Source of the DNA: Myxococcota bacterium
Lineage (GTDB): Bacteria; Myxococcota_A; UBA9160; UBA6930
Direction: 5' to 3'
Length of the DNA stretch: 64,000 nt
Assembly: GCA_028277885.1 (NCBI GenBank)
Contig: JANQFK010000060.1
Span: 39,628-103,627, forward strand
Shown: in pieces, positions 36,058 through 44,360 of the stretch
Position numbering within the stretch: position 1 is the stretch's first letter
Layout: the number at the start of each line of letters is the position of its first letter
Made by a program: the position numbers and the translations under genes
Notes under the pieces: model-generated
Told to the model about the DNA's origin: nothing
Seen by the model: only the letters and a program-made list of their open reading frames with translations
The model's database searches: none

Positions 36058-37151
36058 GCCGCGGCCGGGGGCTCGGTGGGCTCGAAGCCGGTCCGCTCGG
36101 GCGGCGTCCAGCGGGTCTCGAGGGCGTCGAAGCGCTCCAGCAGGCCCGCCGGGTTGGCGTGCTGCTTCATGGCCTCGACCAGGCTCTCGCGGATGTCGCC
36201 GCGCTGCTCCTCCCGCCGCTCGCGGGTGAGGCCGCGCAGCGTGGCGTGGAGCAGCCCGTGCACGACGCTCCGGCCCGGCAGCGTCCCGCCGTCGACGGTG
36301 CGCAGGGTGCGCGCCGCGATCTCCGAGAGCGCCGTGCGGAGGTACTCGACGTGGGGGCTCTCGTCGCTGCGGATGTAGCTCACCAGCGCGCCGGCGCCCT
36401 CGGGATCCGCCGACACCGCCGGGTCCGAGAGCAGCCGCTCGCCCCAGTCGAAGGCCCCCATGGCGAAGACCTCCACGGCGAGCACCTGGGCCATGGTGGC
36501 GAGCAGCGCCTCGAGGTCGCGGTCGATGCGCGGGAACAGCGCCTTGCGCTCGCGGCGACGCCCGGGCCCCTGGCCCATCATGCGCATCAGCACGTCGCCG
36601 GGGACCTTCGGGCTCTCGAGGGCCAGGTCCCGGGCCGCCTCCCACATCTGCTTGTGGCCGCCCTGGTCCCGATAGCCGGCCTCGTCCCGCGCGTGGGCCT
36701 CGAACAGGCCGCCGCGCAGGTGGGCGAGCGCCGTCCCCTCGATGGGCTCCACCACGAGCTCGGAGAGCTCGGGAACGCGCACGTCGCGGATGATGGCGCC
36801 GAAGCCCTCGACGATGGCGATGATGGTGAGGCGCCGCACCACGGGGTCGCGCACGCCCTCCTCGAGGAGCAGGCGCGCCTGCTCGACGTTCGGGTACTGG
36901 GGCGGCATCAGGCTCGGATCGATGGCGAGGAGCGGGTGGCCGTCGGCCGCGAGCCGCGCCTGCCAGGCCCGGATGGCCGGCGCGCGGTGCAGGGTGCGGG
37001 GCGAGCGGTAGCTCCCCTCGGCGTCGAAGCCGCCGTGGCAGCGAATGCTCCCGGCGTGCAACGGAGCCTCGTAGGCGCCGTCGGCCAGCAGCTCCTCCTC
37101 GCTGTAGGCGAGGGGGAGGTCGGCGCCCCCCAGGGCGGCGGGCTCGGTCAT
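36054..37151 (-). CDS. Helical diiron-like protein coupled to the UbiB kinase
   Basis: 365 aa of unrecognised family. It is mostly alpha-helical and carries a ferritin-like ligand pattern: E115 (IAIVEGFGAI), E151xH153 with H166 nearby (FEAHARDE...GGHKQMW), E227 (LAVEVFAM) and E264xxH267 (SDESPHVEYL). That makes a diiron carboxylate centre plausible. The gene is first of a two-gene operon, and its stop overlaps the kinase start as GTGA. In ubiquinone synthesis a UbiB/COQ8 kinase works with a diiron hydroxylase, so an oxygenase role is an attractive inference, not proof. Confidence 0.5.
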   Translation of the reverse strand: MTEPAALGGADLPLAYSEEELLADGAYEAPLHAGSIRCHGGFDAEGSYRSPRTLHRAPAIRAWQARLAADGHPLLAIDPSLMPPQYPNVEQARLLLEEGVRDPVVRRLTIIAIVEGFGAIIRDVRVPELSELVVEPIEGTALAHLRGGLFEAHARDEAGYRDQGGHKQMWEAARDLALESPKVPGDVLMRMMGQGPGRRRERKALFPRIDRDLEALLATMAQVLAVEVFAMGAFDWGERLLSDPAVSADPEGAGALVSYIRSDESPHVEYLRTALSEIAARTLRTVDGGTLPGRSVVHGLLHATLRGLTRERREEQRGDIRESLVEAMKQHANPAGLLERFDALETRWTPPERTGFEPTEPPAAA

Positions 37152-37281
37152 CGGATCCTCCAGGCGAACGGAGCGAGGTAGACTCCGGGGGCGCGCCCGA
37201 CGAGGGGCCGCGGTGCCGCGGCCCCGCCGACATGGACACTACTCCGCGGTGGGAACGGCGTCGACCGGAGCCGCCGAGCCC

Positions 37282-37965
37282 ATGAACGACACCACCGCCG
37301 CCCATCCCGCGCCGCACGGCCCCGCGAGCGGCGACGCCCACGTCGGTCTCGGGCCCGACCAGCAACGCACGATCCGCATCTGCCTGTGGACCCTCGGCAG
37401 CCTCGGCTCGGCCTCGATGCTCGGCGTCGCCTTCTCGCTCTACCTGGTGAACCACTTCCCGCTGCTCCTGATCGCGCTGAGCCCCCTGGGCCGGCACATG
37501 GTGCTCGTGGCTCCCGCCGTCCACCCCGTGGCCTTCGTCGCGGTGCTGGTCGCCCGGCGCATGGCCTTCTACCTGGCGTGCTTCCACCTGGGCCGCGCGC
37601 TCGGGCCGCTGGCGATCCCCTGGCTCGAGGCCCGCGCCGCCCGCTTCGCCGGCTTCGTGCGCTGGCTCGAGCGGATCTTCGCCCGGGCGCCGCGGCTGGT
37701 GGTGTTCGGCATCTCCGGACCCTCGATCAGCGCGCTCGCCGGCGTGTCCGGGATGGCGACCTGGCTCTTCGCCAGCCTCGCCACGGCGAGCCTCGTGCTG
37801 CGCTCCCTCGCCGTGCTCTACTTCGCCGACTGGATCGGCGAGTACGTCGAGATCGCCCGCGCCTGGATCGACGAGTACTGGGTCCCCGGCACGGTGGTGA
37901 TGGTGGCGGGGGTCCTCCTCTACCGCTGGCGCCGCCGCGCGCCGCTCACCGTGATGGAGGACTGA
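37282..37965 (+). CDS. DedA/VTT-like integral membrane protein
   Basis: 227 aa from ATG 37282. Four or five membrane segments are visible (SMLGVAFSLYLVNHFPLLLI, MVLVAPAVHPVAFVAVLVA, LVLRSLAVLYFADWIGEYV, GTVVMVAGVLLYRW). Between them lie LACFHLGRALGPLAIPWLEA and VVFGISGPSISALAGVSGM, which resemble the VTT/DedA reentrant regions with their Gly/Pro-rich turns. DedA-type proteins affect lipid scrambling or membrane potential. The similarity is partial, so the family call is tentative. Confidence 0.5.
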   Translation: MNDTTAAHPAPHGPASGDAHVGLGPDQQRTIRICLWTLGSLGSASMLGVAFSLYLVNHFPLLLIALSPLGRHMVLVAPAVHPVAFVAVLVARRMAFYLACFHLGRALGPLAIPWLEARAARFAGFVRWLERIFARAPRLVVFGISGPSISALAGVSGMATWLFASLATASLVLRSLAVLYFADWIGEYVEIARAWIDEYWVPGTVVMVAGVLLYRWRRRAPLTVMED

Positions 37966-38032
37966 CGGCCGGCCGCCTCCGACACATTCGGGGGTCGGGT
38001 CCCACAAGGTCTGGGAAGGGGCGGAGCCTCGC

Positions 38033-38764
38033 ATGCCGTCCGCCCTGGGTCGATTGCTCGTGTCGCTGCTGGGGGCCGCCTTCCTCGCTGCGCCGCCCGC
38101 CTTCGCGGCCTCCATCGAGGTCCTGGCCGCCACCCGCGCCGTGGGCGCCGACGCCTCCTCTACCACCGGCGCCGAGTTCAGCGCCCAGACCGAGGCGGAC
38201 GCGCAGGAGCCCCAGGATCCCGAGGGAACCGTGCTGGCGGTCGGGGCCGCCGCCGAGACCCGCGGCTCGAGCGCCCAGGCGGGCGCCACCCTCGACTCGA
38301 GCCTGACGCCCGGGTCCCTGGTGGCCGCGGGCGACTCCTTCGCCACCACCGACATCGCGACGGTTCCCGGCGAGCCCGACGCCAGCGCGACCGGCGACGT
38401 GCTGCTCGACATCGACTTCCGCGTGGACGAGACCTCGACCTGGGTGCTCACCGGCATGCTCTCGGCGAGCGCCTCGGGGCTCGCCGACGGCTTCGCGCTG
38501 CTGGAGATCTTCGTGTCCATGGGCGAGGCGGTCTTCGTCGCCGACACCTTCAGCGACGGATCCCCGGTGACGATCGACGAGCAGCTCGTCCTCGAGGCGG
38601 GCACCGACTACACGCTGATCGGCGTGGCCGACTCCCTCGGCGACCTGGGCGGCGACGCGACCGCGGCCTTCGCCTTCGAGCTGCGGCCGATCCCCGAGCC
38701 GGCCACCGCCCTCGCCCTGGCGCTCGGCGTCGGAGCCCTGGCCGCCGCTCGCCGGCGCCTCTAG
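38033..38764 (+). CDS. PEP-CTERM secreted protein
   Basis: 243 aa with a signal peptide (LLVSLLGAAFLAAPPAFA). The mature part is Ala/Thr/Asp-rich, of low complexity and probably beta-rich (LDIDFRVDETSTWVLTGML). It ends with IPEPATALALALGVGALAAARRRL, the PEP motif, hydrophobic helix and Arg cluster recognised by exosortases. It is therefore predicted to be sorted to the surface, commonly in EPS-producing bacteria. The body matches no recognised family. Its last four bases, CTAG, are also the reversed stop of the convergent phosphatase gene. Confidence 0.88.
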   Translation: MPSALGRLLVSLLGAAFLAAPPAFAASIEVLAATRAVGADASSTTGAEFSAQTEADAQEPQDPEGTVLAVGAAAETRGSSAQAGATLDSSLTPGSLVAAGDSFATTDIATVPGEPDASATGDVLLDIDFRVDETSTWVLTGMLSASASGLADGFALLEIFVSMGEAVFVADTFSDGSPVTIDEQLVLEAGTDYTLIGVADSLGDLGGDATAAFAFELRPIPEPATALALALGVGALAAARRRL

Positions 38765-40395
38765 GGCCCCCGCCGGAGGTCCGAGCCGGGCGGCGGGGCC
38801 TCGTCCTCGGGAACCGGCAGCACCTCCAGGCTGCGGCTCCCGCTCGCGACCCGGAACAGGCCGGTGGTGAACGCGGTGGCGTCCGGGTCGAAGGTGTCGA
38901 TGCCGCGGAAGCGGACCACGCACTCCTCGGGCGTCAGGTCCACCACCGCGTAGCCCTGGGCCACCAGGTCGACGAAGCGCATGTAGGGGTCGTTCTCGTT
39001 CAGGAACTGCTGCTCCGTGGCGCGCAGCAGGCCCACCGGCGCCAGCGTGCGCGGGTCCGGGTCCGCGGTCTGGGAGCCGGTGGTGAAGTCGAAGGCGGCG
39101 ACGGGCGAGGCCGGGTCGTCGTGGTCGGGCTGGAGCTCCGACGCCAGGTAGAAGTGGGTGTGGCCGCAGGTGAAGACGTTGTTCCCGATGTCCCGGCCCA
39201 GCAGGTACTCGAGCAGCTCCCGGCGCTCCACCTGGTAGTCGTCCCAGGCCTCGTTGGAGACGTAGACGCCGGCGTTCAGCAGCAGCTCCGGGTCCATCGC
39301 CCGCAGCTCGGGGGTGTCGAGGTCGATCAGCTTCCAGGGGTTCACGTTGTAGGAGCTGCCGAGCATGCGCCAGGCGGCGCGGGAGCGGCGCAGCTGGCTC
39401 TTCAGCCAGCGCTTCTGCACCTCGCCCAGGGTGGTGCGACCTTCGGCGAACATGCCCTCCACACCCGGCAGCCGCGTGTCCTGCACGTCGAGGATCGAGA
39501 GGAACGCGTTGGCGGGGACCTCGGGATCGCGATGGGAGCGCGTGTCGAGCATCAGCACGTCGGCGAGGCGGCCCCAGGCGAGCCGGCGGTACAGGCGGTC
39601 GTCGCGGCCCGGCATCACGGGCATGTACTCGAACCAGGCGCGGCGGGCGGCGGCGAGCCGCTCGGGCGGGCCGCTCGCGTCCACGCCGTTGTAGAACTCG
39701 CCGTCGTCCCACACCGGCACCATGGGGACCCGGGCCTGCATGGCCTGGAGCAGCGCGTCGTCGTGGAAGATGCGCCAGCGGCGCCGGTAGTCGTCGAGGG
39801 TGAGGTCGCCGAAGTCGCTCACGTAGATGTAGTCGCCGAGGTGCATCAGGAAGTCGACGCCCTCCTCGGCGATGGCGCGATGGGCGACGTAGAAGCTGGC
39901 GTTGCGCTGCTGGCAGCTCGCGAAGGCGTAGCGGAGCCGATCCGGCATGGCGCCGCGCCGGGGCGCCGTGCGCAGGCGGCCGGCCGGCGAGAGGCAGCCG
40001 CCGCCGTAGAACCCGTAGCCGTACCAGCGGTCCGGCCGCAGCCCGCGCACCCGGACCTTCACCGTGTAGTCGGTCTCGGGGCCCACGAAGACGAAGCCGC
40101 CGCGCACGATGCGGCCGAGCGCCTCGTCCTCGGCGACCATCCAGACCACGGGGACCCGGCGGCCGTCGGGCACGGGCGGCACCCGCGTCCAGATCACCGA
40201 GCCGTCGGGCGACGGGTCGCCGCTCATCACGCCGTCGGGGAAGGCCTCGGCGGGCGAGAGCGCGGCGCGCGCCGGGCGCGGCGGCGGCAGGGCGCCGGCC
40301 AGCAGGCCGCCGGCGCCGGCCGTGACCAGGCCCTTCAGGAAGCTGCGGCGCGGCATGCCGCGCCCCTCGAGCACCGGCGCGTCGGAGTCGGCCAT
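38761..40395 (-). CDS. PhoD-like phosphatase, Tat-exported, with variant metal motif
   Basis: 544 aa. The Tat signal RRSFLKGLVTAGAGG begins at about residue 16. The family elements are SGDPSPDGSVIWTRV, YAFASCQQRN (C161), MHLGDYIY (D188) and a C-terminal FTCGHTHFY. The usual WDDHE motif reads WDDGEFYNG (W229 to G236), so the conserved His is Gly while both Asps and the Glu remain. PhoD enzymes are Ca/Fe phosphodiesterases and phosphomonoesterases. This one may have altered metal binding. ATG 40395 is a candidate leaderless start with a CATCGT box nine bases upstream. Confidence 0.85.
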   Translation of the reverse strand: MADSDAPVLEGRGMPRRSFLKGLVTAGAGGLLAGALPPPRPARAALSPAEAFPDGVMSGDPSPDGSVIWTRVPPVPDGRRVPVVWMVAEDEALGRIVRGGFVFVGPETDYTVKVRVRGLRPDRWYGYGFYGGGCLSPAGRLRTAPRRGAMPDRLRYAFASCQQRNASFYVAHRAIAEEGVDFLMHLGDYIYVSDFGDLTLDDYRRRWRIFHDDALLQAMQARVPMVPVWDDGEFYNGVDASGPPERLAAARRAWFEYMPVMPGRDDRLYRRLAWGRLADVLMLDTRSHRDPEVPANAFLSILDVQDTRLPGVEGMFAEGRTTLGEVQKRWLKSQLRRSRAAWRMLGSSYNVNPWKLIDLDTPELRAMDPELLLNAGVYVSNEAWDDYQVERRELLEYLLGRDIGNNVFTCGHTHFYLASELQPDHDDPASPVAAFDFTTGSQTADPDPRTLAPVGLLRATEQQFLNENDPYMRFVDLVAQGYAVVDLTPEECVVRFRGIDTFDPDATAFTTGLFRVASGSRSLEVLPVPEDEAPPPGSDLRRGP

Positions 40396-40453
40396 GGGAG
40401 CCACGATGCCCCGGGCGGCTCCGTCGCGTCAAGCGCCGACGTGGGCGCGCCCT

Positions 40454-41221
40454 CTAGAACCCCCGGTAGCGCGCCTCGGGCCGCTTCATGGGCACGAAGA
40501 ACATGTCGAGCTGCCAGAAGGCGCCGTCACGGGGGCGCCACATGGGCTCGGCGACGTCGACGCACTGGAAGCCGAGGTCCACCACGTGGCCCATGAGGTC
40601 GGCGAAGTAGCGGCCGTCGCCCGCGTAGTTGAGCATCTCCATCACGATCAGGTTGGTGCTCTCGAGGGTGCGGCGGGCGCCGGCCAGCACCTCGCGCTCG
40701 AGGCCGTGGATGTCGAACTTGAGCGCGAAGGGCCCCGCCAGGCCCCGGCGCTCCACCTCGGAGTCGATGGCGACCGCGGGCACCTTCACCAGGTCGTCGC
40801 GGTCGGCGCTCTCGTAGGCGCGGCCGCCGTAGGGGTTCTCGTCGGGGATCTGGAACCAGCACTCGCCGTCGCGCTCCGCCACCGCGGCGTGGGTGACGCT
40901 CAGGTCCTCGACCTCGGCCACGCACTTCGCCAGCTCGTCGCGCCAGCGCGGCTGGGCCTCGATCAGGTGGAAGTGGGCGTGGGGCAGCAGGTGCTGCTTC
41001 ATGGAGCGCGACCAGGCGCCGGTGGCGGCACCGAGGTCGATCACCGTGGCGATCTCGACGCCGCGCAGCAGCACCCGGCGCATGGCGGCCTCGTGGGTCA
41101 GCTCGCCCGCGCTCTTCTCGATGCGGTAGCTGCGGCCGAAGGGGCCCGCGTTCGGCGCGGGGCCGCGCGTCACGCGGGGTCCGCCTCGGGGCGAGGGGGG
41201 AGTCTGGCCAGGGCGTTCCAT
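40454..41221 (-). CDS. FkbM-family SAM-dependent methyltransferase
   Basis: 255 aa from ATG 41221, with GGAGG seven bases upstream. The FkbM Rossmann core shows TVIDLGAATGAWSRSMKQH, FHLIEAQP, DLSVTHAAVAERDGECWF, AVAIDSEVERRGLAGPFALK and KFDIHGLEREVLAGARRTL. The family O-methylates sugars and other small molecules. It is separated from the MoaD-like gene by a structured 105-nt leader and may be an independent transcript. Given the later polysaccharide cluster, a glycan substrate is plausible but unproven. Confidence 0.88.
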   Translation of the reverse strand: MERPGQTPPSPRGGPRVTRGPAPNAGPFGRSYRIEKSAGELTHEAAMRRVLLRGVEIATVIDLGAATGAWSRSMKQHLLPHAHFHLIEAQPRWRDELAKCVAEVEDLSVTHAAVAERDGECWFQIPDENPYGGRAYESADRDDLVKVPAVAIDSEVERRGLAGPFALKFDIHGLEREVLAGARRTLESTNLIVMEMLNYAGDGRYFADLMGHVVDLGFQCVDVAEPMWRPRDGAFWQLDMFFVPMKRPEARYRGF

Positions 41222-41231
41222 CGGGTTGCCT

Positions 41232-41273
41232 CCGGGATTCCAGTGGGACTGGAACCCGTATCGGGCATCCCGG
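41232..41273 (-). promoter_or_regulatory. Nested leader hairpins upstream of the FkbM methyltransferase
   Basis: An inner perfect 7-bp stem, TTCCAGT-GGG-ACTGGAA (41238-41254), sits inside an outer 7-bp stem, CCGGGAT (41232-41238) with ATCCCGG (41267-41273). The structure abuts the GGAGG ribosome site on the minus strand, so folding could modulate translation. Alternatively it is an operator. Confidence 0.4.
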
Positions 41274-41326
41274 GCGGGGGCTTGAGGCGCGAGCTGCCGG
41301 CTCGCGGAGGCCCGCCGCCGCGCCTC

Positions 41327-41590
41327 TCAGCCCCCCGCAGCGGCCTTCACGAAGCTGACGGTGTCGCCGTCGGCGAGGCGGGTCTTCGCGCCGCGGCGGT
41401 GGCTGGCCAGCACGCCGTTCACCGCTACCGCGGCGAGGCGCCCGAGCTGGTCGAAGGCCTCGGCCTTGTCGCCGAAGCGCTCCCGCGCCCGGCTCACCGC
41501 CTCGGCCACGGTCTCCACGCCCTCGAGCTCGAAGCGATGCTCGCCCAGCTCCTTGCCCATGTCGTAGGTCAGCTCCACGGTGACGGACAC
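41327..41590 (-). CDS. MoaD/ThiS-family ubiquitin-like sulfur carrier
   Basis: 87 aa. It has the beta-grasp pattern TVELTYDMGKELGEH, VAVNGVLASHRRGAKTRLAD and GDTVSFVKAAAGG, ending in the Gly-Gly that is thiocarboxylated. It is downstream of, and 12 nt from, the aldehyde ferredoxin oxidoreductase gene. That pairing is widespread and is taken to mean a dedicated sulfur donor for the pterin cofactor. Confidence 0.9.
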   Translation of the reverse strand: MSVTVELTYDMGKELGEHRFELEGVETVAEAVSRARERFGDKAEAFDQLGRLAAVAVNGVLASHRRGAKTRLADGDTVSFVKAAAGG

Positions 41591-41602
41591 GGCGACCCTC
41601 CT

Positions 41603-43486
41603 CTAGAGGCGCACCTGGAGCTTCTCCAGGGTGCGCGGCGCCGGCACGCCCCGGGCGTCCCAGCCGCGCTTCGCGTAGTAGCTCGGCAGCAGCTCCGGGA
41701 GCGGGTGCCCGGAGTCCATGTGGTCGAAGGTGGGCTCGTTCAGGATGCGCGGCGGCAGGGTGTCGCTGGCGCCGGTCACGCCCTCGCGCAGGTTGTACAT
41801 GCGCTCGAGGTTGAAGATGCGGGCCCCGATCTCCTGGAGGTGGCCCGCCGAGAACTTCGTGCCCGTGATGTAGGTGAGCCACTTCTCGAACCACATCATC
41901 GGGTTGCCCTTCAGGCCCATCACGGTGCGGAAGATCGGGCCGCTGTTCTCGAAGATCTTCACCAGGGCGCGGTGGGCGAAGGAGTCGGGACGCATCTCGT
42001 GCACCGCCTTGGGGATCATCCCGTAGGTGGTGAAGATGCACAGCACCATGGAGTTGATCGCGCAGGCCAGGTTCTGCTGCACGATGGGGATGTCGGCCTT
42101 GAGCTTCAGGTTCTGGGGGTTGATGGTGAGGGGGCCGGTGCTCTCCATGTACATGCTGGCGCCCTGGACGTGGCAGCCGCCCCGGTTCGTGGTGGCGTAC
42201 TCGACCCCCTGGGCGAAGGAGCCGCGGGGGTCGTAGGCGGAGAGCTCGAGCCCCTTCACGTGCATGGCGAACTCCTTGCCGCCGTACTTCTCGCTCATCC
42301 GCATCGTGCCGTCGGCGAGGTCGTCGCCGAGGCCGCGCCGGTGGCCGATGTCGAGGATCATCTCGGTCACGCCGGCGGCGCTGCCGAAGGAGAGCGGCAC
42401 GTCCAGCATGCCGCGCTCGTGGAGCTCCATGGCGAAGCCCAGGGTGGCGCCCAGGCTGATGGTGTCCATGCCGAGGTCGTCGGCGTGGTAGTTCCACTCG
42501 GCCACGCGCTTGATGTCCCCGATCTCGAGGTTGGAGCCCAGCAGCGCGAGGGTCTCGTACTCCGGGCCCTTCACCCGGCCCTTGCCCTCCACCTCGACGT
42601 CGCGGCCGCAGGTGACGGGGCAGTGGATGCAGCTCGTCTTCACGCCCTTGAGCTCGTGGTCCTCCACCCACTCGCCGGAGATCTTGACGGCCTCGTCGAA
42701 GTGCCCGCGCTGGAAGTTGCGCGTGGGCAGGATGTTGCGGCCGTTGGTGGTGTTCACGATGGCGCCGGTGCCGAAGCGCTTCATGGACTCGCCGAGCACG
42801 GGGTGGTCGGCGAAGAGCTTGCGCACCTCCTTGGTGTAGGCCTTGAACTTCTCCGGATCCTCCATGTCGAGCTTGCGCGAGCCGCCGACGCTCACGGCCT
42901 TGAGCTGCTTCGAGCCCATCACCGCGCCCACGCCGGTGCGCCCGGCGATGCGCTCGTTCGAGACGATGCCCGCGTAGAGCACCCGGTTCTCGCCGGCAGG
43001 CCCGATCACGGCGTGGTAGAGCTTCTTGCCGAGCTCCTTCTGGGTGTCGTAGGTGCCCCGGCCCCACAGCTCGCGCGCATCCAGGAACCGGACCTCGTCG
43101 CGGTCGCCCTGGATCTCGAGGCGCACCGGCTGGGGAGCCGCGCCGGAGACGACCAGGACGTCGATGCCCGCCTTCTTCATGCCGAGGGCGAAGGAGCCGC
43201 CGCAGGTCGCGTTGCCGATCCCGCCGGTGAGCGGGCTCTTGCACACCACGGCGAAGCGGTTCGACTGGGGCGCCACCGAGCCGTTCAGCGGACCGGTGGC
43301 GAAGATCAGCAGATTCTCGGGCCCGAGGGGATCGATGCCCGCGGCGGTGCGGTCGTAGAGCAGGCGCGTCCCGTAGCCCTTGCCGCCGATGTAGAGGCGC
43401 GCGGTCTCCTCGTCGAGGTCCGCGAAGGCGAACTCCTGACGGCTCAGGTCCACCTCGAGGACGCGGCCGGCGTAGCCCTTGATCAT
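41603..43486 (-). CDS. aor: Aldehyde ferredoxin oxidoreductase (tungstopterin AOR family)
   Basis: 627 aa from ATG 43486 with an AGGAG site. The AOR N-terminus (YIGGKGYGTRLLYD, FATGPLNGSVAPQSNRFAVV, SPLTGGIGNATCGGSFA) is complete. The 4Fe-4S ligands are C286, C289 and C293 (CIHCPVTC) with C483 (VLCIF) as the fourth. Pterin-binding segments are present. The enzyme oxidises aldehydes to acids with ferredoxin as acceptor, using tungsten or molybdenum in a bis-pyranopterin. AOR usually implies anaerobic metabolism. A P450 and a putative diiron enzyme in the same window suggest a facultative or oxygen-tolerant host. Confidence 0.95.
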   Translation of the reverse strand: MIKGYAGRVLEVDLSRQEFAFADLDEETARLYIGGKGYGTRLLYDRTAAGIDPLGPENLLIFATGPLNGSVAPQSNRFAVVCKSPLTGGIGNATCGGSFALGMKKAGIDVLVVSGAAPQPVRLEIQGDRDEVRFLDARELWGRGTYDTQKELGKKLYHAVIGPAGENRVLYAGIVSNERIAGRTGVGAVMGSKQLKAVSVGGSRKLDMEDPEKFKAYTKEVRKLFADHPVLGESMKRFGTGAIVNTTNGRNILPTRNFQRGHFDEAVKISGEWVEDHELKGVKTSCIHCPVTCGRDVEVEGKGRVKGPEYETLALLGSNLEIGDIKRVAEWNYHADDLGMDTISLGATLGFAMELHERGMLDVPLSFGSAAGVTEMILDIGHRRGLGDDLADGTMRMSEKYGGKEFAMHVKGLELSAYDPRGSFAQGVEYATTNRGGCHVQGASMYMESTGPLTINPQNLKLKADIPIVQQNLACAINSMVLCIFTTYGMIPKAVHEMRPDSFAHRALVKIFENSGPIFRTVMGLKGNPMMWFEKWLTYITGTKFSAGHLQEIGARIFNLERMYNLREGVTGASDTLPPRILNEPTFDHMDSGHPLPELLPSYYAKRGWDARGVPAPRTLEKLQVRL

Positions 43487-43531
43487 GGCGAGCTCCTGGT
43501 GCGGGTCGCGCCAGGGTAGCGCGGCGCGGCG

Positions 43532-44248
43532 TCAGCGGCGCCGACGGCGACGCGTCCCGGCCAGGAGCAGGCACCCCCCGGCCAGCAGCGCGAAGCTCCC
43601 GGGCTCGGGGACGAGCTCGATCGTGAGGCGCGTGAAGATCGGGAGGTGGTTCCCGAGCGCTCCCAGGTAGGTCGGGGTGACCAGGGAGAGGCGGCTGGCC
43701 GTCGCGTCGGCGCGCCCCGTGCTCGCCCGCGTGACGGTCCCGGTCGAGGTGTGGCGCACGGTGAGCGTCGCGCCTCCCGGCGTCGTGACGGTCAGGGTCT
43801 CGCGGAAGGTCGACAGGAAGTGGACCTGGCCGATGCCCAGGGTCCAAGGGGCGGGCTCGTAGAAGAAGGACAGCCCCTGGTCCGTCGTGCCGCCCTGGCC
43901 GATGCGGGCACCGCCCAGCGAGAGGGGGAGCGTCGCGAAGTCGACGACGAGCGCGATGCCGAGGGTGCCGCTCAGGCCCATCACGCCGCCGAAGCCGTCG
44001 CCGCGGACGCACGCGGCTCCCCTTCGGTAGGAGTCCGGATCGAGGACCGGCGGGCAGGGCGGATCCTCGACCGCGGCCGCACCGCCGAGGCTGAAGACCC
44101 CGGTCAGGTTGCGGAGCGTGGTGGCGCGCAGGGCCGCGATGGAGGAGGTGGTGGTGACGGGGACGACGAGGGGCGTGGCGAGGCTCAGCGCCCCCGCCGG
44201 GACCACGATCCGACCGGTCCCATCGAGGCCTCCGGCCTCGTCGACCAT
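43532..44248 (-). CDS. PEP-CTERM protein lacking a signal peptide (probably 5'-truncated)
   Basis: 238 aa from ATG 44248, ending VPEPGSFALLAGGCLLLAGTRRRRRR, a clear PEP-CTERM tail. The body is beta-rich and Gly/Thr-rich (GATLTVRHTSTGTVTRAST). No signal peptide precedes it. The open frame continues upstream through ADLHLAIEIEPWGPPLAFTS, which looks like mature sequence, into the 3' end of the acyl-CoA synthetase gene without a usable start. PEP-CTERM proteins need Sec export, so the N-terminus was probably lost by deletion or fusion. Confidence 0.65.
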   Translation of the reverse strand: MVDEAGGLDGTGRIVVPAGALSLATPLVVPVTTTSSIAALRATTLRNLTGVFSLGGAAAVEDPPCPPVLDPDSYRRGAACVRGDGFGGVMGLSGTLGIALVVDFATLPLSLGGARIGQGGTTDQGLSFFYEPAPWTLGIGQVHFLSTFRETLTVTTPGGATLTVRHTSTGTVTRASTGRADATASRLSLVTPTYLGALGNHLPIFTRLTIELVPEPGSFALLAGGCLLLAGTRRRRRR

Positions 44249-44360
44249 GACCGTCGCCCCGGAGCTCGTGAAGGCGAGCGGCGGCCCCCAGGGCTCGATC
44301 TCGATGGCGAGGTGCAGGTCGGCGCGGCGCGGGACCGGCGCCGCCGAGGCCGCCGCCCCC

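Noticed and set aside
34777..38604. A 1275-codon minus frame running from the kinase far upstream
   Set aside because: Only its 3' part from GTG 36057 has kinase motifs. The rest is antisense or out of frame with the diiron-like, DedA-like and PEP-CTERM genes.
40109..43519. A 1136-codon plus-strand frame
   Set aside because: It is a shadow of the leftward AOR, MoaD and FkbM genes, with His/Val/Ala/Gly-rich sequence and no motif.
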